From positions 90,736-154,735 of the forward strand of contig CBDBVE010000016.1 in assembly GCA_965212595.1 (NCBI GenBank): a stretch of DNA of 64,000 nucleotides. Direction: 5' to 3'. This document shows, in pieces, positions 6,770 to 15,898 of this stretch (position 1 is its first letter; each line of letters starts with the position of its first letter). The notes under the pieces are model-generated. The model searched no databases. It saw only the letters and a program-made list of their open reading frames with translations, and had not been told where the DNA came from. Source of the DNA: Poritiphilus sp965212595 (lineage in GTDB: Bacteria > Bacteroidota > Bacteroidia > Flavobacteriales > Flavobacteriaceae). The position numbers and the translations under genes were made by a program.

Positions 6770-7399
6770 ATGTTTCGATTGTTTCATTTCCTTTTTGGCC
6801 AAAAGAAAAACATCTTAGAAGAAACAGAGCCCATGAAAAAATTCTTGGTTGTAGGTTTAGGAAATATCGGATCCGAGTATCAGGGGAGCCGGCATAATAT
6901 TGGGTTTCAAATTCTCGATAAACTTGCCGAAAAACAGCAATTCACTTTTGAAACAGAGAAGCTGGGAGATATTGGGGTATACAAGATCAAAGGGCGAAGC
7001 GTATTGTGCTTAAAACCTTCTACTTACATGAACCGAAGTGGCAAAGCCTTGAGATACTGGATGGATAAAGAGAAAATCTCCCTGGAAAACGTCCTTGTTA
7101 TCACAGATGATATTAATATTCCCTTCGGAACCCTCAGACTCAAAACAAAAGGAAGTGATGGTGGCCACAATGGTTTAAAAGATATTCAGACCATTCTTCA
7201 AACCACTCAGTATCCCAGATTTAGGTTTGGGGTAGGCTCTGATTTTTCTAAAGGACGACAGGTAGATTATGTTCTGGGAAAATGGACTGAGGAAGAAAAG
7301 GAAGGCTTAAAAGAAAGGCTCGATAAAGCTGTAGACCTTGTAAATTCTTTTGTTCTGGCCGGCGTCAAGTTAACCATGAATCAATTTAATGGTACCTAG
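6770..7399 (+). CDS. pth: Peptidyl-tRNA hydrolase
   Basis: Recycles peptidyl-tRNA released during abortive translation. Family motifs: GLGNIGSEYQGSRHNIGFQ (N and catalytic His in RHN), STYMNRSG, and SDGGHNGLKD. I start at the ATG at 6770, which gives 209 residues. The core begins at M22 (6833) and would be the usual ~188 residues. The extra MFRLFHFLFGQKK segment is common in Flavobacteriaceae homologues, but a start at 6833 cannot be excluded. The frame is open further upstream but would run through the terminator hairpin. The stop overlaps the convergent lipoprotein gene by 4 bp. Confidence 0.95.
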   Translation: MFRLFHFLFGQKKNILEETEPMKKFLVVGLGNIGSEYQGSRHNIGFQILDKLAEKQQFTFETEKLGDIGVYKIKGRSVLCLKPSTYMNRSGKALRYWMDKEKISLENVLVITDDINIPFGTLRLKTKGSDGGHNGLKDIQTILQTTQYPRFRFGVGSDFSKGRQVDYVLGKWTEEEKEGLKERLDKAVDLVNSFVLAGVKLTMNQFNGT

Positions 7400-8076
7400 A
7401 GTGCTTTAAATGAAAAAACGCCAGAATCTGAACTGTTCCCTTCTTCATCCCTGGTAACAATTTTCCAATAGTATATCGTGTTAGAGGTAACACCAACCTT
7501 GAGATTAGTTATAGTAGCCACTGGGGAAGCCTCTAAGTTTGTAGGTGGGTTAACAGTTCCAAAATATACTTCAAATCCTGCAATATCGTCATCTATATCG
7601 GCAGCAGTCCATTCCAGTGTAATCTCATTATTGATGTCTCTTACCTTAGAAGACCCGGATTTAGGGTCTGATGCCTCTGCGGGAAATGGCGGATAAGTGG
7701 TTTGCGAGCCGGCATTGTAAAATTGCCAGGTGTTACTACTAGCCGTTTCCTGCGAATTAGAGCTTTTAGAAATCACCATCCAGGAGTAAGGCGCTCCTTT
7801 CTCTATAGTAAGTTTGGCTGCAGTGGTCTCGGTGGTTGCGGTTTGCAAAACATTAGAGATCATGTGCGTGACTCTCAGCTCATAACTTTTGGTACGCTTA
7901 GCAGCCTGCCAGCGAAATTCTACCTGACTGGTAGTTTCACTGACATCTACCCCGGTAGTACACTCAGAATTTTGTAACGGAAATTCTAAAGCGGCTGCCT
8001 CCGGGGGTTTCGGATCGTCTTTTTTGCACGCCAGAATCAGAAGAAAGGCGAACACTATTGCGGCACCTCGTTTCAT
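7396..8076 (-). CDS. Lipoprotein with fibronectin type III-like repeats, 226 aa
   Basis: Signal peptide with lipobox LLILAC (C17). Two Fn3-like beta-sandwich segments follow: about 45-120 (VEFRWQAAKRTKSYELRV) and about 145-225 (EITLEWTAADIDDDIAGFEV), the latter ending in the typical TIYYWKIVTRDEEGNSS. No catalytic residues seen. The start overlaps the stop of the upstream protease gene by 4 bp (ATGA), so the two are translationally coupled; the protein may be a surface partner of the protease. Its 3' end overlaps pth by 4 bp. Confidence 0.8.
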   Translation of the reverse strand: MKRGAAIVFAFLLILACKKDDPKPPEAAALEFPLQNSECTTGVDVSETTSQVEFRWQAAKRTKSYELRVTHMISNVLQTATTETTAAKLTIEKGAPYSWMVISKSSNSQETASSNTWQFYNAGSQTTYPPFPAEASDPKSGSSKVRDINNEITLEWTAADIDDDIAGFEVYFGTVNPPTNLEASPVATITNLKVGVTSNTIYYWKIVTRDEEGNSSDSGVFSFKAL

Positions 8077-11000
8077 CTTTTTATTAGTTTGTATGTTTCT
8101 CGTATCCCTTGTCCTCTAAGGCTTATATAGTACATCCCTGAGGCCATCCCGGTAAAATCTAATTGAACTTCATTGTTCCCATTGAGCGACCGTCTTTCAG
8201 TGCGAATCAAACGCCCGGTTCCATCGTGTATAATAACTTCCAAGAGTTCTGGAGAACCATTTAAAAATGCTGTTACTCTTTCCGTAAACGGGTTTGGAAA
8301 CAGTATGGGTTTGTCTGAGACAAAGATCTCCTCCTCGAATGTTCCCTGACAGGGTAGGTCTGTAGATACTTTAAGTGTATTTACCCCTTTTGTCAAATCT
8401 AGAGTGATTTCGCTCTGCGTGGTTTGGGTAAGCACATCATTTAATGTTATAAAATAACGGTCAGACCCGTTTAAAGTCAGAGTAGCCTGTAAACCATCTG
8501 CCGATACTGCCGAGGATACACTAAGAGGCTGAGGTTCCGTAACGACGGCTTCTAAACACAGCGGTTCAAAATCATTGGTGCCATCGGTGCCTGTAATGCA
8601 AACAGAATAGGTTCCTGCTGAAAGGTTTTCGAGTTGATAGCTATCTGTAAAATCTGCGTTGGTATCTATTCCATTACCTGTAATAGAAACGGAATAATCC
8701 ATGGTTTGAGCAGCAGTTATATCAATGCTACCATTATTATTGGCTAGACAGGATTCACTGGCAATGGCCACACTAAAATTATTTGCCGGAAACCGAAAAA
8801 TAGGGCAGCCATCCACATCAACTTCAGTACCCGGAGGTGTGCCCAGGCACAGATCATCGCCATCATCGAAAACGCCATCTCCATCGTCATCTGGCCTTAG
8901 CTCTCCTTCTACACAAATTTCAAGTGAAAAACCGTTTAGAACGCCACCATCAGCCGGGGCAGTATCAACAACCGTCAATGTCCATTCACCAAAGGCAGAT
9001 TCACCATTAAAAGAGGCCAAAGAACCCAAAGGTCTCACTGTACCATTTATGGCAGGGTTGCCCTGACAAATAAAATTGCTGGCACTATTGTTAAAAACGG
9101 CATTAATATCTCTGAGATCCCCACATGAATTTGAGGTCAGTACTATGGTCGTCCCTTCAGGCGAAGTAAGACTTATGATGAGATCAGACAGAAAGTTATG
9201 CTCTAAATCCAAGCTGAGATTGAGTTCAGAAATTGGCCGATCATCTACAAAATTTGCGGTTGCAGTTACTGTAGGCGTGCCGGTTGAAGAAATGGTTTTT
9301 GGCAATCCTATTGCAGTAATTGTCTTGCAATTCACAGAGATTGTAGCGAAGCTAAACGGACTTCCAAACGTACCTTCCCCGCAATTGTTCCTTGGCTTTA
9401 CCCTCCAAAAATAAGTTGTTTCCTCCTCCAGGTTTACTGGTATATAGGAGGTGCCTAATACCGAAGCTGTCTCTATGACCGAATTAAAGGCGGCATCTGT
9501 GGCGATCTCTAAATCATAGGATGTAGCCAAACTACTGGCCTCCCATAGCAAGGGGATACTGAGGCTTACTTCCTCCGCAGTATCCACCGGACTGCTAAGC
9601 GACACATCGGAAAACGTGGCGCTAAGGAAAGCAAGCTGAAGGGTAATCTCTTTGGTAGCATTTATCGAAGTAGCGGTTATGGTTATAGGATAATTTCCTG
9701 GAGCAACGTCGTCAGTGTCCGCGAAGGTTATGGAGATGGGTGTATTATTGGCAGTGGCCGTAACCGGATTGAATGTTACCTCAAGTTCTGTTGGTACCCC
9801 GGAGGCGCTAAAAGTTACCTCCTCATTGAATCCTGAATAAGTTTCGTAAGTAAAGGGTACCACCAAATCATCTGGTTGGCAATCTTCATATTCAAGGCTT
9901 GAAAAGTTCAGTACTACTTCAGACTCTGTAATTGTAAAGTTGGTGGTATTTAACGCAAAAAAAATGTTGTTACTGGCTTTAACCATTACCCGAGCTATGG
10001 TTGTTGCCGTCCCAGGCATAATCACATCATGGCTACCATCGTTAGAGACTCCTTCTGCCAATGTAAAAGGAAAAGTAACTCCTCCATCGGTAGATAAAAA
10101 GATATCTACAGATTGAGCGTTTATTGGCAACTGGTTGGTATTAGCTACATCCCAGTTTATTGTTTGAATACTTCCTCCTGCATAGGACACGGCATTACTT
10201 TGAGAACTTACCAAAAAGGGTCCGGAATTGCTTCTAACGCTAACTTTCATTAAATCTGAGGCCACTTGCCCTCCCCCAGCTGAATTGTCACGTACTGTCA
10301 AGGCAAAATTCATATCCCTTTCTACATCAGACACCGTTTCCCAGGCCGAATTTGTCGGCGGATTGGTTTGTGTTAAATTTCCCAGTACTACCTCAGAAAG
10401 CGCCGGAAAATAGCGCTCCGGGGAAGTCGAGGGTTTCTGAGACCTAAAATTAGCCCCATTGGGCCTATCTGGCCCAAAAGTCGAGGTGGTCACCACGCCG
10501 TTGTCTATTTGCTCCCATGCATAGGTGAGTACATCCCCCGCATCCGCATCTGTAGCATCTGCTGTAAGGACAAAGGCTGTGGATTTCGGAATGATAAAGT
10601 CTGGCGTAGGGTTAATTACCGGAGGGACATTTGTAATCGCCATTTCCTGGGCACAACTTACTGTCTGCAGATAATCGCTAATTTGAAGGATACTGAAGTA
10701 GTGAAAGTAATCATCTCCATTCGGAGCCACATTGTTCCCATTTACAATCCCCGCATACCCCATAATAGTAGTGCCACTAGCCGGTTCAACCTGTACCTGG
10801 GTTCCTTCGGTTTCAAAGGACCAGGTATGGTTTGCCCCAAACTGATGCCCTAGTTCATGGGCTACAAAATCCAGATCGAAAATATCACCTTGCGGGCTAA
10901 GGCCTGATGAGAAAGCACTCCCTTTCTGATTGTCCTTACAAACAGAACCTATAAAGCCGGCATTGCCATTATTGTTGTCCTCGTGAAACAAATGGCCTAC

Positions 11001-11849
11001 GTCATAATTGGCTTCGCCAATGGTAGCTGTGAGTGTATTTTGAACCTGTGTATTTAGGTTTCCACTGTAGGGGTCGGTTGCTTCATCCGTAAAAATCACC
11101 TGATCTGTATTGGCCACTAATTCTAGGGTAACCCCCAGGTCTGTTTCAAAGACTTCGTTAACACGGGTAAGTGTGGCATTAATAGCCGCTAAAGCGTCTG
11201 CTACAGTCCCTCCATGAAAAGTGGTGTACTCTCCAGTGGCAGAGACGGCAATTCTATATTTTCGTAAAATTTGATCGTCAACTAATTTAGCCGAAGTAGC
11301 TTTGATATCTTTCCGAGTCGTTGCTTCGGTATCGCAAATAAAATCATCTACCCCATGCACATGCTGGTCTCTTGAATAAACGATATAGGTGTTCTCACTA
11401 TTCCCGGCTTTTTGCATAAAAGTGGTTGGGCGGCTATCCTGATGCGTAATCATAACCTGTATACCTTTATGCGACCTGCTAAAGCGTATTTTGTCTTTAC
11501 CGTCAAAACTGAATCCTGTGTATGACTTAATATTTGGATACTTCTCCCCAAGCGCCTGTGCCATAATAGGGGTTTCTTTCACCCTGAATGCCACTAACTC
11601 TCCCTGATCATTAGGAAAATGAACAATATTGTGCTGGGTTGCCGAAGAGGAAAAAGAAGGTAGTACTTTTGCAAGATCTTGTTCTTTCAATGAGAAAAAT
11701 TGCGCCTCTTTTAGGTCTAGTTTTTGCATAGACGAGGACTTAAGACCATTGGTAGAACTTTCCTTATTCCAATAGCTTGTCTGGGCAAATCCGCAAAAGG
11801 AAAGAAATAATATGGTTATTGATAAAACAAGACGTAATTTTGTATACAT
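8073..11849 (-). CDS. Secreted reprolysin-like zinc metalloprotease with T9SS sorting domain, 1258 aa
   Basis: Large extracellular metallopeptidase. Signal peptide at 1-22 (LSITILFLSFCGFAQ), a propeptide to about 190, then a catalytic domain with the zinc site HELGHQFGANH at about 332-342 and a Met-turn IMGYAG at about 362-367 (metzincin, M12B-like). Then come Ig/Fn3-type domains (about 560-840), a proprotein-convertase P domain (about 845-955), a thrombospondin type 3-like Asp-rich segment (DDDGDGVFDDGDDLC), and a C-terminal type A T9SS sorting domain (LFPNPF ... GMYYISLRGQG). Exported by Sec, then by T9SS to the surface or medium. The lipoprotein gene at 7396-8076 is coupled to it. Confidence 0.92.
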   Translation of the reverse strand: MYTKLRLVLSITILFLSFCGFAQTSYWNKESSTNGLKSSSMQKLDLKEAQFFSLKEQDLAKVLPSFSSSATQHNIVHFPNDQGELVAFRVKETPIMAQALGEKYPNIKSYTGFSFDGKDKIRFSRSHKGIQVMITHQDSRPTTFMQKAGNSENTYIVYSRDQHVHGVDDFICDTEATTRKDIKATSAKLVDDQILRKYRIAVSATGEYTTFHGGTVADALAAINATLTRVNEVFETDLGVTLELVANTDQVIFTDEATDPYSGNLNTQVQNTLTATIGEANYDVGHLFHEDNNNGNAGFIGSVCKDNQKGSAFSSGLSPQGDIFDLDFVAHELGHQFGANHTWSFETEGTQVQVEPASGTTIMGYAGIVNGNNVAPNGDDYFHYFSILQISDYLQTVSCAQEMAITNVPPVINPTPDFIIPKSTAFVLTADATDADAGDVLTYAWEQIDNGVVTTSTFGPDRPNGANFRSQKPSTSPERYFPALSEVVLGNLTQTNPPTNSAWETVSDVERDMNFALTVRDNSAGGGQVASDLMKVSVRSNSGPFLVSSQSNAVSYAGGSIQTINWDVANTNQLPINAQSVDIFLSTDGGVTFPFTLAEGVSNDGSHDVIMPGTATTIARVMVKASNNIFFALNTTNFTITESEVVLNFSSLEYEDCQPDDLVVPFTYETYSGFNEEVTFSASGVPTELEVTFNPVTATANNTPISITFADTDDVAPGNYPITITATSINATKEITLQLAFLSATFSDVSLSSPVDTAEEVSLSIPLLWEASSLATSYDLEIATDAAFNSVIETASVLGTSYIPVNLEEETTYFWRVKPRNNCGEGTFGSPFSFATISVNCKTITAIGLPKTISSTGTPTVTATANFVDDRPISELNLSLDLEHNFLSDLIISLTSPEGTTIVLTSNSCGDLRDINAVFNNSASNFICQGNPAINGTVRPLGSLASFNGESAFGEWTLTVVDTAPADGGVLNGFSLEICVEGELRPDDDGDGVFDDGDDLCLGTPPGTEVDVDGCPIFRFPANNFSVAIASESCLANNNGSIDITAAQTMDYSVSITGNGIDTNADFTDSYQLENLSAGTYSVCITGTDGTNDFEPLCLEAVVTEPQPLSVSSAVSADGLQATLTLNGSDRYFITLNDVLTQTTQSEITLDLTKGVNTLKVSTDLPCQGTFEEEIFVSDKPILFPNPFTERVTAFLNGSPELLEVIIHDGTGRLIRTERRSLNGNNEVQLDFTGMASGMYYISLRGQGIRETYKLIKR

Positions 11850-11899
11850 CGAGGGGATTTTAGTGCATTAAAAGTAAGCCTTTTTATTATCTTATCTTA

Positions 11900-12826
11900 G
11901 TGATTACAGTACAAAGCATTTCCGAATACCAGAAGGAAAATTTCACTGCCATAACTATTGGCACCTTTGACGGAGTCCATATCGGACACAGAAAGATACT
12001 TGAACGCCTCATAAACAATGCCAAAAAATTAAACCTCCGATCTACTGTACTTACGTTTTTTCCACATCCTCGGATGGTACTCCAAAAAGACACAGATCTA
12101 AAGCTTTTAAGTACTATCGAAGAAAAGGCCCAGATCATGGAGAAGATCGGTTTAGACTATCTCATCATTCATCCATTTACCAAGGAGTTCTCCCGCTTGT
12201 CTGCCACAGAATTTGTGCGGGATATTTTGGTCAATGAATTGAATATTAAAAAAGTGATTATAGGCTATGACCACAGATTTGGCCGAAATCGCAATGCTAA
12301 TATCAATGATTTGATCGCTTTTGGTAGCGCTTTGGATTTTGAAGTTGAAGAAATCCCCGTCCAGGAAATAAATGATGTGTCTGTAAGCTCTACGAAAATA
12401 AGGAACGCCCTGGCTGAAGGAGATGTAAAAACGGCAAACAAATATCTGGGGTATCGCTATATGCTAACCGGAACGGTAAAAAAAGGCAAGGGATTGGGTA
12501 AGCAACTCAACTTTCCTACGGCTAATCTGCATATTGCAGAAGCTTATAAATTGATCCCTAAGAATGGGGTTTACGTGGTTCAGGGAGCCATTGACGAAAA
12601 AAACGTATTCGGAATGATGAATATAGGATACAATCCCACGGTCAACGGAACCCAAAGGAGTATTGAAATCCATTTTTTTGATTTCCAGGGCGATCTGTAT
12701 GATAAGAAAATTCAAATTCAGATCTTAGACCGGATCCGTGATGAGCAAAAATTCAACTCTTTGGAAGCACTTAAAGATCAGTTATTTAAAGACCGGGTTA
12801 CCTCTTTGTCTATAATAAATCAATAG
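11900..12826 (+). CDS. ribF: Bifunctional riboflavin kinase / FAD synthetase
   Basis: Converts riboflavin to FMN and then FAD. N-terminal FMN adenylyltransferase domain (TIGTFDGVHIGHRKIL at about 20-35, VIIGYDHRFGRNR, VSSTKIRNAL), then the C-terminal riboflavin kinase domain (GKQLNFPTANL at about 199-209, NGVYVV). 308 residues, normal length. Start is GTG at 11900 (read as Met, MITVQSISEY). Divergent from the protease gene with 50 bp between, and immediately followed by the HTTM gene with no gap. Confidence 0.95.
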   Translation: MITVQSISEYQKENFTAITIGTFDGVHIGHRKILERLINNAKKLNLRSTVLTFFPHPRMVLQKDTDLKLLSTIEEKAQIMEKIGLDYLIIHPFTKEFSRLSATEFVRDILVNELNIKKVIIGYDHRFGRNRNANINDLIAFGSALDFEVEEIPVQEINDVSVSSTKIRNALAEGDVKTANKYLGYRYMLTGTVKKGKGLGKQLNFPTANLHIAEAYKLIPKNGVYVVQGAIDEKNVFGMMNIGYNPTVNGTQRSIEIHFFDFQGDLYDKKIQIQILDRIRDEQKFNSLEALKDQLFKDRVTSLSIINQ

Positions 12827-14164
12827 ATGTTAAATCGATTGCTCTTTTCGAAGGTGGACAACAGTCCGTTGCTCGTATTCAGGATCTTCTTTGGTATTCT
12901 GATAAGTCTGGAGTGTTATGGGGCAATCTCAACTGGCTGGGTGCGCCGTACCCTTGTAGAGCCTCAATTTACATTTTCCTTTATAAGTTTTGAATGGATA
13001 CAACCCTTACCGGGCAATGGGATGTATATCTACTTTTTCGTAATGGGCACCCTTGGTTTGCTTATTGCTCTGGGTTACAAATATCGGTTTGGTATTATCG
13101 CCTTTACACTGTTGTGGACAGGGGTTTACCTCATGCAAAAATCGTCTTATAACAACCACTACTACCTTTTAATATTAATTTCACTTTTTATGTGCTTTTT
13201 CCCTGCCAATAGGGGTTATTCTTTGGATGCCAGATTAAATCCCGGCATCCGTTCGGAAAGCATGTATGGCTATGTGAAATGGATTATAGTGGCACAGTTG
13301 TTCCTGGTCTATACTTATGCCTCGATAGCCAAGCTTTATGGAGATTGGCTCGACTTCAGTTTTATTGAATTGCTGATGAGCAGCAAAAAAGATTATACCC
13401 TTATAGGCCCTTTTTTGCAATACCCTTGGATTCAGAAAATTATAGGAATCGCCGGAATTTTGTTCGACCTTCTGGTAGTTCCTGCCTTACTGTGGAAACC
13501 AAGCAGGAAATGGGCTTTTGGCTTTTCTATTTTCTTCCATTTGTTCAATTCTGTGGTCTTCCAAATAGGTATTTTTCCTTACCTCTCACTGGCCTTTACG
13601 GTATTCTTTTTTGACGCCGAAACCATTCGAAAGGTCTTTCTCAGGAAAAAACCCAGTTTTAAGGGTGTGCAGATGGTTGCCCCTACGTATAAAAAATGGT
13701 TCTTATTTGGCGTTGGCGCCTATTTCTTGCTTCAATTTGCGCTCCCTTTACGGCATCACTTTATAGAAGGGAATGTGCTATGGACAGAAGAAGGACATAG
13801 AATGAGTTGGAGAATGATGCTTAGAAGCAGGTCTGGATCCATTCAATTTCAACTAAAAAATAAAGAAACGGGAGAGCTGCAAACCGTTAAGTTAAGCGAC
13901 TATCTTACAAAGAAACAACGAAGAAGAATCACAGCTTATCCAGATTTTATTTGGCAGTTTGCACAGCGTTTGAAAAAAATTTACGCGGCGAAAGGGCAGG
14001 ATGTAGCAGTCTACGTGAGGTCTAGAGTTAAAATAAATAAAAGGCCGTATCAACCCTTTATAGACCCCAAGATAGACCTTGGCAGTGTACCCTGGGATCA
14101 TTTTACACATCATGACTGGATTTTGCCCTGGGAACCAGAAGTCGTTGATAGGAAAACTAATTGA
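12827..14164 (+). CDS. HTTM-domain membrane protein (vitamin K-dependent gamma-carboxylase-like)
   Basis: Multi-pass membrane protein of 445 residues with about eight hydrophobic segments between residues 15 and 310, and a soluble C-terminal part rich in basic residues (SYLTKKQRRRITAYP, then VYVRSRVKINKRPYQPF, DPKIDLGSVPWDHF). This matches the bacterial HTTM / vitamin K-dependent carboxylase-like family, whose bacterial function is unknown. It starts at the base after the ribF stop, so it is co-translated with ribF. The link to flavin metabolism is by position only. Confidence 0.8.
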   Translation: MLNRLLFSKVDNSPLLVFRIFFGILISLECYGAISTGWVRRTLVEPQFTFSFISFEWIQPLPGNGMYIYFFVMGTLGLLIALGYKYRFGIIAFTLLWTGVYLMQKSSYNNHYYLLILISLFMCFFPANRGYSLDARLNPGIRSESMYGYVKWIIVAQLFLVYTYASIAKLYGDWLDFSFIELLMSSKKDYTLIGPFLQYPWIQKIIGIAGILFDLLVVPALLWKPSRKWAFGFSIFFHLFNSVVFQIGIFPYLSLAFTVFFFDAETIRKVFLRKKPSFKGVQMVAPTYKKWFLFGVGAYFLLQFALPLRHHFIEGNVLWTEEGHRMSWRMMLRSRSGSIQFQLKNKETGELQTVKLSDYLTKKQRRRITAYPDFIWQFAQRLKKIYAAKGQDVAVYVRSRVKINKRPYQPFIDPKIDLGSVPWDHFTHHDWILPWEPEVVDRKTN

Positions 14165-14173
14165 TAACTGTTC

Positions 14174-14208
14174 ATTGTTTATTGTTTATTGATCATTGAA
14201 TATTGATC
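14174..14208. repeat. Phased ATTGNNN heptamer array upstream of serS
   Basis: Five uninterrupted 7-bp units, ATTGTTT, ATTGTTT, ATTGATC, ATTGAAT, ATTGATC. The last units overlap the -33 element of the serS promoter. Same motif and phase as the array at 1277-1333. Confidence 0.7.
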
Positions 14209-14233
14209 TATTACCCAATTAACCCTAAATTTG
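14203..14233 (+). promoter_or_regulatory. serS promoter
   Basis: TTG (14203-14205), 20-bp spacer, TAAATTTG (14226-14233), 18 bp before the serS ATG. Confidence 0.65.
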
Positions 14234-14251
14234 CGGCTCAAATAAAATGCA

Positions 14252-15523
14252 ATGCTACAGCTACAGGCCATACGCGATTCTAAGGATGCTATTTCTAAGG
14301 CGCTTCGAAAGCGCAATATTGATCCAATTCCGCTATTGGATTCCGTTTTAAAGCTGGACGAAGATCGAAGGGCCCTACAGACCGAATTGGATGGTACTCT
14401 GGCCTCTTCCAATGCGCTGTCTAAAGAAATAGGGATGCTTTTTAAAAGTGGGAAGGCTAGTGAGGCCAATGCATTAAAAGAGCAAACTGCCGATTTAAAG
14501 GAAACCTCCAAAGAGCTTACGGAAAAGCTCAACAACGCAGCTACAGCCCTTCGGGAGGCGCTCTATCAAATTCCCAATGTACCTCATGAATCTGTTCCTG
14601 CAGGAAATACTGATGAGGATAATGAAGAAGTGTTTAGGGAGGGCCATATTCCTGAGCTGGAGAAAAACGCCCAACCCCACTGGGAACTCGCAAAAAAATA
14701 CGATATCATTGATTTTGAGCTAGGTGTGAAAATCACCGGAGCTGGTTTCCCAGTTTACAAAGGCAAAGGGGCACGATTACAACGCGCCCTGATCTCGTAT
14801 TTTCTGGATAAGAATACCGCCGCCGGATATCGTGAAATACAAGTACCGCATTTGGTTAATGAGGCCTCTGGCTATGGTACTGGGCAATTGCCTGACAAGG
14901 AAGGGCAAATGTACCATATTGGAGCAGACAATTTATACCTTATCCCAACTGCAGAGGTACCTGTTACGAATTTGTTGCGTGACACTATAGTGGATAGGGC
15001 CAACTTTCCAATCCGCTATACCGGCTATACGCCTTGTTTTAGAAGAGAGGCAGGCAGTTACGGAGCTCACGTACGCGGTTTAAACCGCTTGCATCAATTT
15101 GATAAAGTAGAAATTGTAAGAGTAGAACACCCTAAAAATTCTTATGCCGCCTTAGACGATATGGTGGAACATGTAAAAGGAATTTTAAAAGAGTTGAAGC
15201 TCCCTTATAGAATTCTCAGGCTTTGTGGTGGAGATTTGGGCTTTACCTCTGCACTTACCTATGATTTTGAGGTGTTTTCGACGGCGCAGGACCGCTGGCT
15301 GGAGATAAGTTCTGTTTCTAACTTTGAAGCCTATCAGGCGAATAGGTTGAAACTGCGTTTTAAGGATGAAAACAACAAAACACAATTAGCTCATACCTTA
15401 AACGGAAGTGCTCTGGCTTTACCAAGAGTACTTGCCGGCATCCTTGAAAACTACCAAACTGCTGACGGAATAGAAATCCCCGAGGTTTTGGTGCCCTATA
15501 CCGGGTTTGACCGCATTGATTAA
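14252..15523 (+). CDS. serS: Serine-tRNA ligase
   Basis: Class II aminoacyl-tRNA synthetase charging tRNA-Ser (and tRNA-Sec where present). An N-terminal antiparallel coiled coil (about 1-105) binds the tRNA long arm. The catalytic core has motif 2 (FRREAGSYG and RGLNRLHQFDKVE, about 265-292) and motif 3 (NGSALALPRVLAGILENYQ, about 386-404). 423 residues, full length. Single-gene unit with its own promoter and a 375-bp gene-free stretch after it. Confidence 0.97.
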   Translation: MLQLQAIRDSKDAISKALRKRNIDPIPLLDSVLKLDEDRRALQTELDGTLASSNALSKEIGMLFKSGKASEANALKEQTADLKETSKELTEKLNNAATALREALYQIPNVPHESVPAGNTDEDNEEVFREGHIPELEKNAQPHWELAKKYDIIDFELGVKITGAGFPVYKGKGARLQRALISYFLDKNTAAGYREIQVPHLVNEASGYGTGQLPDKEGQMYHIGADNLYLIPTAEVPVTNLLRDTIVDRANFPIRYTGYTPCFRREAGSYGAHVRGLNRLHQFDKVEIVRVEHPKNSYAALDDMVEHVKGILKELKLPYRILRLCGGDLGFTSALTYDFEVFSTAQDRWLEISSVSNFEAYQANRLKLRFKDENNKTQLAHTLNGSALALPRVLAGILENYQTADGIEIPEVLVPYTGFDRID

Positions 15524-15877
15524 GCTATTTATACTTGGTGAAAACTTGGGCTAATCACATCGTGTTGTATTGACCGATTTCTTTGAATCAAAAGATTTTC
15601 AAATAACAACGCCTTAAATCTGGGGTTTCTAACCCCTCCCTATACTAAGTTAACAATACACCTTGCAATTTACATGCAGAATATAACCAAGAGGTATCAT
15701 TCCTGGGAGTTCAGCCAATAGAATTTGGTTCGTTCGTAAACTTCTTAAAAACATATCTTGTCTTCAGAATCTCTAAGTCTAACAAGTCCTGACTCCTGCT
15801 AGGAAATTAAATATTCCCGGCAAAATTTATACCCAAACCTTGTAATCTCCTTAACACCTTCTTCGTTTTAACTGTAG
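15524..15877. other. Gene-free region between serS and the TPR gene
   Basis: No ORF with family features and no RNA gene recognised on either strand. There is one small hairpin without a T-run (GGGGTT-TCT-AACCCC, 15622-15636). The right end holds the promoter of the next gene. Confidence 0.6.
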
Positions 15878-15885
15878 TATATTTG
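15878..15885 (+). promoter_or_regulatory. -7 box before the TPR protein gene
   Basis: TATATTTG is a perfect TAnnTTTG match, 13 bp before the ATG at 15899, implying a very short leader. No clear -33 element. Confidence 0.5.
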
Positions 15886-15898
15886 TGTAAATAGATTT

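Noticed and set aside
15622..15636. GGGGTT-TCT-AACCCC hairpin as serS terminator
   Set aside because: No T-run follows and it is about 100 bp from the stop; too weak.
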